NCBI GenBank assembly: GCA_018715645.1
Contig: DVLE01000084.1
Coordinates: forward strand, 1 to 64,000
From: Candidatus Merdisoma merdipullorum
Lineage (GTDB): Bacteria > Bacillota > Clostridia > Lachnospirales > Lachnospiraceae
Length of the DNA: 64,000 bases
Direction of reading: 5' to 3'
Shown here: positions 53,862 through 62,748 of the stretch, one piece after another
How positions within the stretch are numbered: the first letter of the stretch is position 1
Layout: each line of letters opens with the position of its first letter
Program-made: the position numbers and the translations under genes
The notes under the pieces: model-generated
The model's input: only the letters and a program-made list of their open reading frames with translations
Database searches by the model: none
Told to the model about the DNA's origin: nothing

Positions 53862-54939
53862 CAACGAGGAGGGCTTTCTTCACGGCGGCGATCTGGAAGG
53901 GATGGCCAGGAAGATTGGACGGAAGCCCTCGGAGCTTTTGGATTTTTCTGCGAACATCAATCCTCTTGGGATGCCTCCCGGCGTCCGGGAAGCCGTTGTG
54001 GAAAGTCTGGATGCCTCGCTGGCTTACCCGGATCCCTTCTGCAGAAGGCTAAGAGCGGCTCTGGCGGACCATACAGGCTGGAAGGAGGAGTACATTCTGT
54101 GCGGGAACGGGGGCGCAGATTTGATATACCGATTGGTATACGCCCTGCGTCCGAAAAAGGCTCTTGTGACGGCGCCGGCTTTCGCCGAGTATGAGGAAGC
54201 CCTGGCGCAGACAGGGACGGAGATTCTGTTTCATGAGCTGGGCGCGGAGTTTGCTGTGACGGAAGACTTTCTCTCCAGGCTGGAATCGGAGCTTGATCTG
54301 GTCTTTCTCTGTAATCCAAACAATCCCACAGGGCTTTTGACGGAAAAAAGGCTGGTGCGGGAGCTTCTTTTAAGAGCGAAAGAGCTTGGCATCCGGGTAT
54401 GTCTGGATGAGTGCTTTCTGGATTTTGTGCGGGACAGTCAGGCGTATTCAGCTGAGGAGTTTTTGGAGGAATATCCGAATCTGCTGATTCTGAAGTCTTT
54501 TACAAAGCTTTACGCGATTCCGGGACTGCGGCTTGGCTATGTGCTTTCGTCAGACCGGGAGCTTCTTAGGAGGATGCAGAAAGCCGGGCAGCCCTGGGCG
54601 GTGTCGGAGCCGGCTCAGGCAGCGGGAATCGCGGCGCTCAAGGCAGAGGGCTTTCAGAAAGATACGATTTCGCTCGTGGAGGCGGAGCGTGCGTTTTTAA
54701 AAAAGGCTCTGGAAGGGCTGGGCCTGCGGGTTCTGGACGGAAAGGCCAATTATCTGTGCTTTCGCGCGGCGGGGGACGCCTCGCTGGCGCAGAGGCTTCT
54801 TGGGGAAGGAATTTTGCTCCGCTCCTGCGGAAATTACCGGGGAATGGGGCAGGACTGGTACCGGACGGCGGTCCGTACCAGAAAGGAAAATGAGAGACTT
54901 TTGGAGGCGCTTGGAAAGGTGTGCGTGAAACATGAGTGA
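53848..54939 (+). CDS. cobD: Threonine-phosphate decarboxylase (CobD, aminotransferase fold)
   Basis: PLP enzyme making aminopropanol phosphate, the linker of the nucleotide loop. Features: [13 protein letters not shown] start, [24 protein letters not shown], and the PLP lysine in [17 protein letters not shown] near residue 218. Length is 363 aa. Histidinol-phosphate aminotransferase is the close relative, but the N-terminus and context fit CobD. It overlaps the preceding gene by 14 bases and the next by eight. Confidence 0.9.
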   Translation: MEGYNNEEGFLHGGDLEGMARKIGRKPSELLDFSANINPLGMPPGVREAVVESLDASLAYPDPFCRRLRAALADHTGWKEEYILCGNGGADLIYRLVYALRPKKALVTAPAFAEYEEALAQTGTEILFHELGAEFAVTEDFLSRLESELDLVFLCNPNNPTGLLTEKRLVRELLLRAKELGIRVCLDECFLDFVRDSQAYSAEEFLEEYPNLLILKSFTKLYAIPGLRLGYVLSSDRELLRRMQKAGQPWAVSEPAQAAGIAALKAEGFQKDTISLVEAERAFLKKALEGLGLRVLDGKANYLCFRAAGDASLAQRLLGEGILLRSCGNYRGMGQDWYRTAVRTRKENERLLEALGKVCVKHE

Positions 54940-56449
54940 AAAGAAAAAAAAGGCCAGGGTTATCATGGTGCAGGGGACCATGTCCAATGCGGGAAAAAGC
55001 TTTCTGGTGGCGGGGCTTTGCCGTGTATTTTGGCAGGACGGATACCGGGCGGCTCCTTTTAAATCCCAGAATATGGCCCTCAATTCCTATATCACGAAGG
55101 ATGGACTGGAGATCGGCCGCGCTCAGGCCATGCAGGCGGAGGCTGCCGGAATCGAGCCGACGGTGGAGATGAATCCGATTCTTTTGAAGCCTACCAGCAA
55201 TGTGGGAAGTCAGGTCATCGTAAACGGCGAGGTCCTCGGCAATATGAAAGCCATGGATTACTACGCAAAGAAAAAGCAGTTCATTCCTGCGATCGAAAAG
55301 GCTTTCGATAAGCTGTCCCAGGAATACGACGTCATTGTCATTGAAGGGGCGGGAAGCCCTGCGGAGATCAACCTGAAGGAGAATGACATCGTCAATATGG
55401 GAATGGCCCGGATTGCGAAGGCGCCTGTGCTGCTCTGCGGCGACATCGACAGAGGCGGCGTATTCGCTTCTCTGTACGGCACGGTGAAGCTTCTCACGGA
55501 GGAGGAGCAGGCCATGATCAAAGGGCTGGTGATCAATAAATTCCGGGGAGATGTGGAAATCCTGAAGCCTGGTCTTCAGATGATTGAGGAAAAGACCGGG
55601 ATTCCAGTGGTTGGCGTCGTTCCCATGACGCCGCTGGACATTGACGATGAAGACAGCCTTTCCGATCGCCTGACGCATACGGCGAAAAAGGGAGGCATGG
55701 ATCTGGCGGTTATCCGTCTGCCCCATATTTCCAATTTTACGGATTTCAATGTGTTTGAGCGCATGGACGGCGTATCGCTGCGGTATGTGGGCAATACGGA
55801 GGAACTTGGAACTCCGGATCTGATTTTCCTGCCCGGCACCAAAAACACCATGGACGATCTGGCATGGCTCAGGGAATCCGGTATGGAGACAGCCATCCTG
55901 CGCTGTTCTGAGCAGCAGATTCCTGTGGTGGGAATCTGCGGCGGCTATCAGATGCTTGGCGAAATCCTGGAAGATCCGGAGGGCGTGGAGCATGGAGGGA
56001 CCATGCGCGGTATGGGGCTTCTCCACACAAGGACCGTATTTTCGGAGGCAAAGACAAGGACTCAAACAGTAGGGCGTATTGCAGACGATACTGTCTGGGG
56101 AGAGTTTTCCGGATGCAAGGTTCAGGGCTATGAGATTCATATGGGAAGGACCGAAAAGACCGGGGACTGCAGGGAGACGGTTTATCTGGAGGACGGCCGT
56201 CTTGACGGACTTTCCAATCCGGAGGGGACGGTATTCGGCACCTATCTTCACGGCATTTTCGATTATGGAGATCTGGCAGCCATGACCGTCAGCCGTCTGA
56301 TGAGACGAAAGGGGCTGGATCCGAAGAACTGGCATTTTGATCCGGAGGAGCATAAGAGACAGGAGTACGATAAGCTGGCGGATCTGGTAAGGAACTCGTT
56401 GGATATGAACAGGATCTATGAGATATTAGAGGCAGGGATAAGATGTTAG
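54932..56449 (+). CDS. cbiP: Cobyric acid synthase
   Basis: Glutamine- and ATP-dependent amidation of four side chains of adenosylcobyrinate diamide. Start [20 protein letters not shown] (P-loop-like), [34 protein letters not shown], and a C-terminal glutaminase with nucleophile Cys in [10 protein letters not shown] near residue 332 and YLHGIFD near the end. Length is 505 aa. Confidence 0.95.
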   Translation: MSEKKKKARVIMVQGTMSNAGKSFLVAGLCRVFWQDGYRAAPFKSQNMALNSYITKDGLEIGRAQAMQAEAAGIEPTVEMNPILLKPTSNVGSQVIVNGEVLGNMKAMDYYAKKKQFIPAIEKAFDKLSQEYDVIVIEGAGSPAEINLKENDIVNMGMARIAKAPVLLCGDIDRGGVFASLYGTVKLLTEEEQAMIKGLVINKFRGDVEILKPGLQMIEEKTGIPVVGVVPMTPLDIDDEDSLSDRLTHTAKKGGMDLAVIRLPHISNFTDFNVFERMDGVSLRYVGNTEELGTPDLIFLPGTKNTMDDLAWLRESGMETAILRCSEQQIPVVGICGGYQMLGEILEDPEGVEHGGTMRGMGLLHTRTVFSEAKTRTQTVGRIADDTVWGEFSGCKVQGYEIHMGRTEKTGDCRETVYLEDGRLDGLSNPEGTVFGTYLHGIFDYGDLAAMTVSRLMRRKGLDPKNWHFDPEEHKRQEYDKLADLVRNSLDMNRIYEILEAGIRC

Positions 56450-57075
56450 AGAAGATTGAAATCGTAAAACCCATGGAAATCGAAAAACGGAGCATGGAGA
56501 TCATTGCAAAGGAACTGGGCGGAAGAACCTGGCCGGAGCCGGAATTTTCCGTGGTCAAGCGCTGTATTCACACGTCGGCGGACTTTGATTACGCGGATAA
56601 TCTCTGTTTTTCCGAGGGGGCGGTGCAAAAAGGCATCGACGCCCTGAATGCCGGCGCTTCCATCGTGACGGACACGAATATGGCGGCTTCCGGAATTAAT
56701 AAAAAGCGTATGACTGAGTGCGGCGGCACGGTCTATTGCTTTATGAACAGGCCGGATGTGGCAGAGGAAGCGCGTGAGCGCGGCTGCACCCGTGCCGCAG
56801 TCTGCATGGAAAAGGCAGCGGAGCTTAAAGGACCGTTGATTATCGCGGTAGGAAACGCGCCGACGGCTTTAATTCGCCTCTATGAGCTGATTCAGGAAGA
56901 ACGGATACGTCCGGCGCTGATCATCGGAGCTCCTGTGGGCTTCGTGAACGTGGTGGAAGCCAAAGAGCTGATTATGACGGCAGGCGTACCCTATATTGTT
57001 CCCCGCGGACGAAAGGGAGGCAGCAATATCGCGGCGGCTATCTGCAATGCGATGCTGTATCAGGGCGGAAGGTAG
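56443..57075 (+). CDS. cbiC: Cobalt-precorrin-8 methylmutase
   Basis: Moves a methyl from C11 to C12 to give cobyrinate. The catalytic His lies in [15 protein letters not shown] near residue 44; [19 protein letters not shown] and [14 protein letters not shown] are typical. Length is 210 aa. The start overlaps the cbiP stop (ATGTTAG). Confidence 0.94.
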   Translation: MLEKIEIVKPMEIEKRSMEIIAKELGGRTWPEPEFSVVKRCIHTSADFDYADNLCFSEGAVQKGIDALNAGASIVTDTNMAASGINKKRMTECGGTVYCFMNRPDVAEEARERGCTRAAVCMEKAAELKGPLIIAVGNAPTALIRLYELIQEERIRPALIIGAPVGFVNVVEAKELIMTAGVPYIVPRGRKGGSNIAAAICNAMLYQGGR

Positions 57076-57195
57076 CGCCGGCGTGAGCAGTCCCCATTGG
57101 CGAAGCTGATTTTCGCAGGGCTGCAAATCGCAACTGTGAAGGTGCGGAGCAGTTACCCTTGTCAATTAGGGGTACAGAAAAGGATAAAAGAAAGG
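57076..57195 (+). other. Structured 120-base spacer in the cobalamin operon
   Basis: Three small inverted repeats in a row: GCGAA/TTCGC (57100-57116), AACTG/CAGTT (57132-57154) and TACCC/GGGTA (57154-57174). The last contains CCCTTGTCAATT, found twice elsewhere in this window. Elsewhere in the operon genes mostly overlap, so this looks inserted. Confidence 0.5.
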
Positions 57196-58266
57196 ATGGC
57201 GGCAAAGGTGAAACTGGAGGAATATATCGCACAGATAAAGCCCTATAACAAGGAGGCGGAGGAAGCGGCCTGGAAGTATTGGGACTCCCTTTGCAAACCC
57301 TTACGCGGTATGGGAATGCTGGAGGAGATGGTTGTACAGCTTGCTGGAATCTACGGAACGGAAAAGGTAGAGGATCCGAATCCGGTCGTAGTTATTATGG
57401 GAGCGGACAACGGCGTGGTGGCTGAGGGCGTAAGCCAGACGGGCAGCGAGGTCACGGCTCAGGTCCTTGAAAATATGGGAGAGCGGATTTCTTCCGTCTG
57501 CATTCTGGCCCGCCAGGAGGGAATCGAGGTGATTCCCGTAAATATCGGAATGCTGACGGACGGGAAGCATCCCCGGATCTGGAACCGGGCGGTCCGCTAT
57601 GGAACCGGAAACATTGCAAAGGAACCGGCCATGAGCCGGGAGGAGGCCAAGCGGGCGATTCAGACCGGAATCGAGACCGTGAAGGAGCTGTACGGACAGG
57701 GGTATCGTATGATTATCACCGGAGAGATGGGAATCGGCAACACAACGCCCAGCTCCGCCATGGCTTCCGTTCTCCTTTCCAGAGATCCGGCGGAGGTGAC
57801 CGGACGGGGAGCAGGGCTTTCGACTGCCGGACTGGAACATAAGATTGAGGTAATCCGCCAGGCGATAGCCGTGAATAAGCCGGATAAGGATGACATTCTG
57901 GACGTTCTTTCCAAGGTCGGCAGTCTGGACATCGCAGGAATGCTTGGCTGCTATCTCGGCGGCGCGATTGTAGGCGTGCCGGTTCTGATTGACGGCTTTA
58001 TTTCTTCGGTAGCGGCTTACTGCGCGGTAAAGCTGGCCCCGGCCTGCAGGCCGTATCTGGTGGCGACCCACTGCTCCGCCGAGCCTGCCGGAAAGATGAT
58101 GCTGGAAGCGCTTGGCATGGAAGTGCCCATTCACGCAGGAATGCACCTGGGCGAAGGAACAGGCGCCGTGACCGCTTACAGTCTCTACAAATATGCGCTC
58201 GCCCTCTATCATGGCCTTCCCAGCTTTGCGGAAGGAAATGTGGAGGAATATACCCATCAGGTGTAA
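57196..58266 (+). CDS. cobT: Nicotinate-nucleotide:dimethylbenzimidazole phosphoribosyltransferase
   Basis: Activates the lower-ligand base for cobalamin. Features: VVVIMGADNGVVAEGVSQTG, TGEMGIGNTTPSSAM near residue 180, and the catalytic Glu in HLGEGTGAVTAY near residue 320. Length is 356 aa from the ATG at 57196; the frame continues upstream to 57097 through the structured spacer, which would add an unusual N-terminus. Confidence 0.93.
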   Translation: MAAKVKLEEYIAQIKPYNKEAEEAAWKYWDSLCKPLRGMGMLEEMVVQLAGIYGTEKVEDPNPVVVIMGADNGVVAEGVSQTGSEVTAQVLENMGERISSVCILARQEGIEVIPVNIGMLTDGKHPRIWNRAVRYGTGNIAKEPAMSREEAKRAIQTGIETVKELYGQGYRMIITGEMGIGNTTPSSAMASVLLSRDPAEVTGRGAGLSTAGLEHKIEVIRQAIAVNKPDKDDILDVLSKVGSLDIAGMLGCYLGGAIVGVPVLIDGFISSVAAYCAVKLAPACRPYLVATHCSAEPAGKMMLEALGMEVPIHAGMHLGEGTGAVTAYSLYKYALALYHGLPSFAEGNVEEYTHQV

Positions 58267-58434
58267 GCTTTTTGTATCCTGTGTCCGTCCCTTCGTGTGC
58301 ATCCATATGTCCGTGACGGACAGCTTCCCTGTCCGCCCCGGAGCATACGTCTGCCACAAAGAGGCCGTACACATGGATGACAAAAAGCTCTGCGGAGATT
58401 GCGGGCGGAGGACGGGAAGTAAAGGGGGATCTGG

Positions 58435-59574
58435 ATGCTGGATCAGTACGTTTATAAAAATCATAAAAGGCTTCGTATGGGCTACACGACTGGTTCCTGC
58501 GCGGCTGCGGCCGCTAAGGCCGCAGCCTGGATGCTGCTTGGCGGAACGCTGGTTTCTGAGGTGAAGCTTATGACGCCGAAGGGGATTGAGTTAAGCCTTG
58601 AGGTGCTGGATTCGAAGATAGGGCCGGAGGCTGCGTCCTGTGCGATCCGCAAGGACGCGGGGGACGATCCGGATGTGACGGATGGGCTGAAAATCTATGC
58701 CTCTGTACGAAAGACGGAGGAGCCGGGCGTGCGGATTGACGGCGGCGAGGGCGTTGGACGCGTGACGCGCGCCGGACTGGAACAGCCTGTGGGAGCGGCG
58801 GCTATCAATAAAGTCCCGCGGCAGATGATCCGGGAGGGCGTAGAGAAGATCTGCAGGCAACTGGGCTGGGACGGCGGTATGGCTGTGACGATCTCGATTC
58901 CGGGCGGCGAGGAACTGGCAGCGAAAACCTTTAATCCCCGGCTCGGTATCGTGGGCGGCATTTCGGTTCTGGGGACCAGCGGTATCGTGGAGCCCATGAG
59001 CGAGGAGGCTCTGATTCAGACCATCCGGGTGGATATACGGATGCAGCTCGCCCAGGGACGCAGGTATCTGGTGCTTGTGCCTGGCAATTATGGGCTGGAT
59101 TATCTGAATGCCTATCACCCGGAATTGCTGAAAAATTCAGTGAAATACAGCAATTTTCTGGGCGACGCCATTGATGCGGCTGTGGAATTCGGGGCCAGGG
59201 GAATCCTGCTGGCCGGTCATATTGGAAAGCTGGTCAAGCTGGCCGGTGGTATTATGAATACCCACTCACGCAATGCGGACAGCCGCATGGAGATTTTGAC
59301 GGCTCACGCGGCGGTTCTGGGAGCGGATCGCAGAACGGCGGAGGCTTTGATGAACTGCGTTACGACGGATGAGGCGTTGGAAATTCTGGACAGGCAGGGA
59401 CTTCTTCCGGGCGTTATGGAACGTCTGGTGGAACGCATGGAGTTTTACGTGGATCACAGAAGCGGGCACAGCCTGGAAAGGGGAATCCTTGTCTTTTCCC
59501 AGACGAAGGGAACCCTGGGGAAAAGTAAAGGTGCGGACAGACTGCTGGAACAGCTAGGCAGGGAGCTGGGATAG
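58435..59574 (+). CDS. cbiD: Cobalt-precorrin-5B C1-methyltransferase
   Basis: Anaerobic-pathway enzyme methylating C1. MGYTTGSCAAAAAKAAAWML near the start, AINKVPRQMI, GVVG-like GIVGGISVLGTSGIVEPMS near residue 175 and GHIGKLVKLAGGIMNTHS are diagnostic. Length is 379 aa. AAGGGGG is eight bases before the ATG. The 168-base gap before it has only alternative hairpins (8-bp 58282-58289/58315-58322 against 7-bp 58317-58323/58329-58335) and no supported gene. Confidence 0.95.
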   Translation: MLDQYVYKNHKRLRMGYTTGSCAAAAAKAAAWMLLGGTLVSEVKLMTPKGIELSLEVLDSKIGPEAASCAIRKDAGDDPDVTDGLKIYASVRKTEEPGVRIDGGEGVGRVTRAGLEQPVGAAAINKVPRQMIREGVEKICRQLGWDGGMAVTISIPGGEELAAKTFNPRLGIVGGISVLGTSGIVEPMSEEALIQTIRVDIRMQLAQGRRYLVLVPGNYGLDYLNAYHPELLKNSVKYSNFLGDAIDAAVEFGARGILLAGHIGKLVKLAGGIMNTHSRNADSRMEILTAHAAVLGADRRTAEALMNCVTTDEALEILDRQGLLPGVMERLVERMEFYVDHRSGHSLERGILVFSQTKGTLGKSKGADRLLEQLGRELG

Positions 59575-59595
59575 GACGGAAAGGAGCGCGGACAT

Positions 59596-60642
59596 TTGAA
59601 GTATGCGGTGATTGCTTTTACCAGAGCGGGCAGCCGGTATGCGGTACGCATTTCGGAAGCGATGCGGGAACGGGGAGCTGACTGCGAGGCTTTTGGAAAA
59701 GGAAAGGAAGCGGAAGCCTGGGGCGTCCATCCGGTGCAGGAAAGCCTTCGGAATTGGACGGAAAAAGAATTCCGGGAATGCGACGGACTTATCTTCGTGG
59801 GAGCGGCAGGCATCGCAGTACGCGCCATCGCGCCCTTTGTACAGAGCAAAGCTTCGGATCCGGCCGTGCTTTGCATGGATGAGCAGGGACATTTTGTGAT
59901 CTCTTTGCTGTCCGGACATCTGGGCGGAGCCAATGAACTGACACGGGAGATTGCTCTGCTGTGCGGGGCGGTGCCGGTGATCACGACGGCTACAGACGCG
60001 GGAGGCCGCTTCTCCGTCGATGATTTTGCCCGCAGGGGAAATCTGTATCTGGACAGCCTGAAGCTGGCGAAGGAGATCGCGGCAGATGTGCTGGAACAGC
60101 GCGCCATTGGCCTGTATAGTGATTTTGAGCTTTGCGGCCCCATTCCTCCGGAATTGTCCTGTCAGAAGCGGGACGGGATTGGCATCAGTATTTCGCTGGA
60201 TGAGACCTATGATCCCTTTCCCAGAACCCTTCATCTGGTGCCGCGGATCGCGGCGCTTGGGATCGGCTGTAAAAAGGGAACGCCTGCGGAGCGGATCGAA
60301 GGGCTTGTGAGAAAGGTGTTTCAGGAAAATCAGCTTTCCCTGCACAGCATAGGAAAAGTGGCCTCCATAGATTTAAAGAAAAAGGAGCCGGGGCTTTTGG
60401 AGTTCTGCAGGAAGTGGCAGCTTCCTCTTGTGACTTATACGGCGGAGGAGCTTTCTCAGGTGGAAGGGGAAGAAAAGTTTACGGAGTCGGAATTTGTAAA
60501 GCAGACCGTGGGAGTGGGAAATGTCTGTGAGCGAAGCGCATTGAAGGCAGCAGGCAGAAAAAAGCTTTTGCAGGGAAAGGTTGCGGAAGGCGGCGTGACA
60601 GTCGCAGTGGCCTTGCAGGAGTATAAAGTATATTTTACATGA
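59596..60642 (+). CDS. cbiG: Cobalt-precorrin-5A hydrolase
   Basis: Opens the delta-lactone and releases acetaldehyde in the anaerobic route. Middle motif FVGAAGIAVRAIAPFVQSK and LLSGHLGGANELTREIA near residue 105; the C-terminal domain begins at ALGIGCKKGTPAERIE. Length is 348 aa. It starts with TTG, with AAGGAG nine bases upstream; no ATG or GTG gives a complete N-terminus. Confidence 0.93.
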   Translation: MKYAVIAFTRAGSRYAVRISEAMRERGADCEAFGKGKEAEAWGVHPVQESLRNWTEKEFRECDGLIFVGAAGIAVRAIAPFVQSKASDPAVLCMDEQGHFVISLLSGHLGGANELTREIALLCGAVPVITTATDAGGRFSVDDFARRGNLYLDSLKLAKEIAADVLEQRAIGLYSDFELCGPIPPELSCQKRDGIGISISLDETYDPFPRTLHLVPRIAALGIGCKKGTPAERIEGLVRKVFQENQLSLHSIGKVASIDLKKKEPGLLEFCRKWQLPLVTYTAEELSQVEGEEKFTESEFVKQTVGVGNVCERSALKAAGRKKLLQGKVAEGGVTVAVALQEYKVYFT

Positions 60643-60711
60643 GAATTGGAAGTGTCAGTTCATAGGCGGCTGTTGGACGGATTATCAGAATAGAAAGCGG
60701 AAGGTAGAAAA

Positions 60712-62748
60712 ATGAAGCAGGCAGTTGTTTTTGCAGGGACAATAGAAGGAAGGCTTCTCAGTGAGTGGCTGGCGTCAGAAGGAGTGGATACCCTGGTCAG
60801 TGTGGCGACTGAATACGGACGGCAGCTCCTTGAGCCGCAGACAGGGCTTGAAGTGCGCCAGGGAAGGCTTTCCACGGAGGAGATGCAGGAGCTTTTTGAG
60901 AAAGAGGGAAGGCCGCTCGTTCTGGATGTGACGCATCCATACGCGTCCGTGGCTTCTGAGAATATTCATGCGGCCTGTGAAAAGACGGGCTGCCGCTATC
61001 TGCGTCTGATCCGTCCTTCGGTTTCTGTACAAGAGCGGGAGGCTGATCGGGGTGATCTGGTTGTCATGGACAGCGTGGAGGAAGCGGTAGACTGGCTGTC
61101 CGGAACGACAGGCAGGATTCTCACGACGACAGGCAGCAAGGAGCTTTCCAAGTTTACGAAGCTTCCGGGATACCAGGAAAGGGTTTATGCAAGGGTACTG
61201 TCCACGCCGGAGGTGGTACGCCAGTGTACGGAACTCGGCTTTACGGGTCAGCATCTGATCTGTATGCAGGGACCGTTTTCCAGGGAATTGAATCTCGCGA
61301 TGCTGCGCCAGATTGGGGCCTCCTATCTGGTGACAAAGGAATCCGGCCGTGCCGGAGGCTTTCCGGAAAAGCTTTTGGCGGCTCAGGAAGCCGGCGCCAA
61401 ACTTGTTTTGATCGGACGGCCGCCGGAGCAGGAAGGGCTTTCCATAGAGGAGGGCGTCCGGTTTCTGATGAAGTATTTTTCTCTGGGAGAACCAGAGTTT
61501 TTGCAGGCAGGGGAGAAGTCTCTGCCCGCCCGCAGGGCGAGTCTTGTGGGAATTGGCATGGGGACGCCGGAAACTATGACGAAGGAGGCGGAGGATGCCT
61601 TCCGGGAAGCGGATTGTATCCTGGGCTCCGGCCGTATGCTGGATACCTTCCGGGGCTGGGGAAAGCCTCTGTGCGACGCCTACGATCCGGGAAAGATGCT
61701 CGCTTTTGTAAAGGAGCATCCGCAGTACCGCAAGATCGCTGTGGCATTGTCCGGCGACGTGGGCTTCTACAGCGGAGCCAAAAGGCTGACGGCGGCCTTT
61801 GAGGAGGAAGAAATAGAGACAAGGCTGATTCCGGGCGTTTCCTCTGTGGCCTATTTCTGCAGCCGCCTGAAAATCTCCTGGGAGGACGTAAAGCTTACGA
61901 GCATCCACGGACGAAGGAAGAATCTGATCGGGGCTGTCCGGGAGAACCGGCGGACTTTTACGCTTCTTGGAGGAAAGGCTCCGATGAAGCTTCTTTGTGA
62001 GGAGCTTTTGGAGTATGGGCTGCCGGAAGTTACGCTGTATGTGGGGGAAAGGCTTCACTATCCGGACGAGCGTATCACAAAGGGAAGTCCTGCGGAGCTG
62101 AAAGGTAAGACCTTTGACGGACTCTGTGTGGCGCTGATTGAAAATCCCGGCTATCATGACGGGGTACGGTCCTGTATCCCGGACGAGGAATTCCTGCGGG
62201 GCAGCGCGCCCATGACAAAGAGCGAGGTCCGCAGCCTTTCTGTGGCAAAGCTTGGCCTGTCCAGAGATTCGGTGGCCTGGGACGTGGGCGCCGGCACGGG
62301 TTCCGTCACGATAGAGATGGCTCTGGCTGCCTCGGAAGGGCAGGTCTTCGCTGTCGAAAAAAAGCCGGAGGCAGCGGCTCTGATTCGGGAAAACTGCCGC
62401 AGATTCGGCACGCCCAACGTGCAGGTGACGGAAGGGACGGCGCCGGAGGCATTAAAGGATCTGCCTGCGCCTACACATGTGTTTATCGGCGGATCGTCAG
62501 GAAATTTGCGGGAAATTCTGGAACTTTTACTGGAAAAGAATCCAAAGGTGCGGCTGGTGATAAACGCGATTACGCTGGAAACGGTCGGCGAGGCAAATGC
62601 CTGCCTGAAAGAGCTGCCCTTTACGGATGTTGAGATCACGCAGATTCAGGCGGCAAAGTCGAAAAAGGTGGGTTCCTACCAGATGATGCTGGGGCAGAAT
62701 CCGGTCTATATCTTTGCGTGTACGGGAAAGGGGGAGGCTTACAGGTGA
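60712..62748 (+). CDS. cbiJET: CbiJ-CbiE-CbiT fusion (precorrin-6A reductase / precorrin-6B methylase)
   Basis: A 678-residue three-part protein. Residues 1-255: cobalt-precorrin-6A reductase (VVFAGTIEGRLLSEWL, LDVTHPYASVASENI, TTTGSKELSKF). Residues ~275-470: CbiE, C5-methyltransferase (ASLVGIGMGTPETMTKEAE, ALSGDVGFYSGAKRL, SSVAYFCSRL). Residues ~498-678: CbiT, C15-methylase/decarboxylase (APMTKSEVRSLSVAKL, WDVGAGTGSVTIEMALAA). CbiE-CbiT fusion equals CobL; joining CobK/CbiJ in front makes three consecutive steps one polypeptide. The cbiA GTG overlaps its stop. Confidence 0.93.
   Translation: MKQAVVFAGTIEGRLLSEWLASEGVDTLVSVATEYGRQLLEPQTGLEVRQGRLSTEEMQELFEKEGRPLVLDVTHPYASVASENIHAACEKTGCRYLRLIRPSVSVQEREADRGDLVVMDSVEEAVDWLSGTTGRILTTTGSKELSKFTKLPGYQERVYARVLSTPEVVRQCTELGFTGQHLICMQGPFSRELNLAMLRQIGASYLVTKESGRAGGFPEKLLAAQEAGAKLVLIGRPPEQEGLSIEEGVRFLMKYFSLGEPEFLQAGEKSLPARRASLVGIGMGTPETMTKEAEDAFREADCILGSGRMLDTFRGWGKPLCDAYDPGKMLAFVKEHPQYRKIAVALSGDVGFYSGAKRLTAAFEEEEIETRLIPGVSSVAYFCSRLKISWEDVKLTSIHGRRKNLIGAVRENRRTFTLLGGKAPMKLLCEELLEYGLPEVTLYVGERLHYPDERITKGSPAELKGKTFDGLCVALIENPGYHDGVRSCIPDEEFLRGSAPMTKSEVRSLSVAKLGLSRDSVAWDVGAGTGSVTIEMALAASEGQVFAVEKKPEAAALIRENCRRFGTPNVQVTEGTAPEALKDLPAPTHVFIGGSSGNLREILELLLEKNPKVRLVINAITLETVGEANACLKELPFTDVEITQIQAAKSKKVGSYQMMLGQNPVYIFACTGKGEAYR

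Noticed and set aside
57097-57195. N-terminal extension of cobT
   Set aside because: It reads through the structured spacer and is not needed; ATG 57196 gives the normal family length.
58372-58564. Small CxxC ORF overlapping the cbiD start (MDDKKLCGDCGRR)
   Set aside because: It overlaps cbiD out of frame for most of its length and shows no ribosome site; only the first ~20 codons are outside cbiD.
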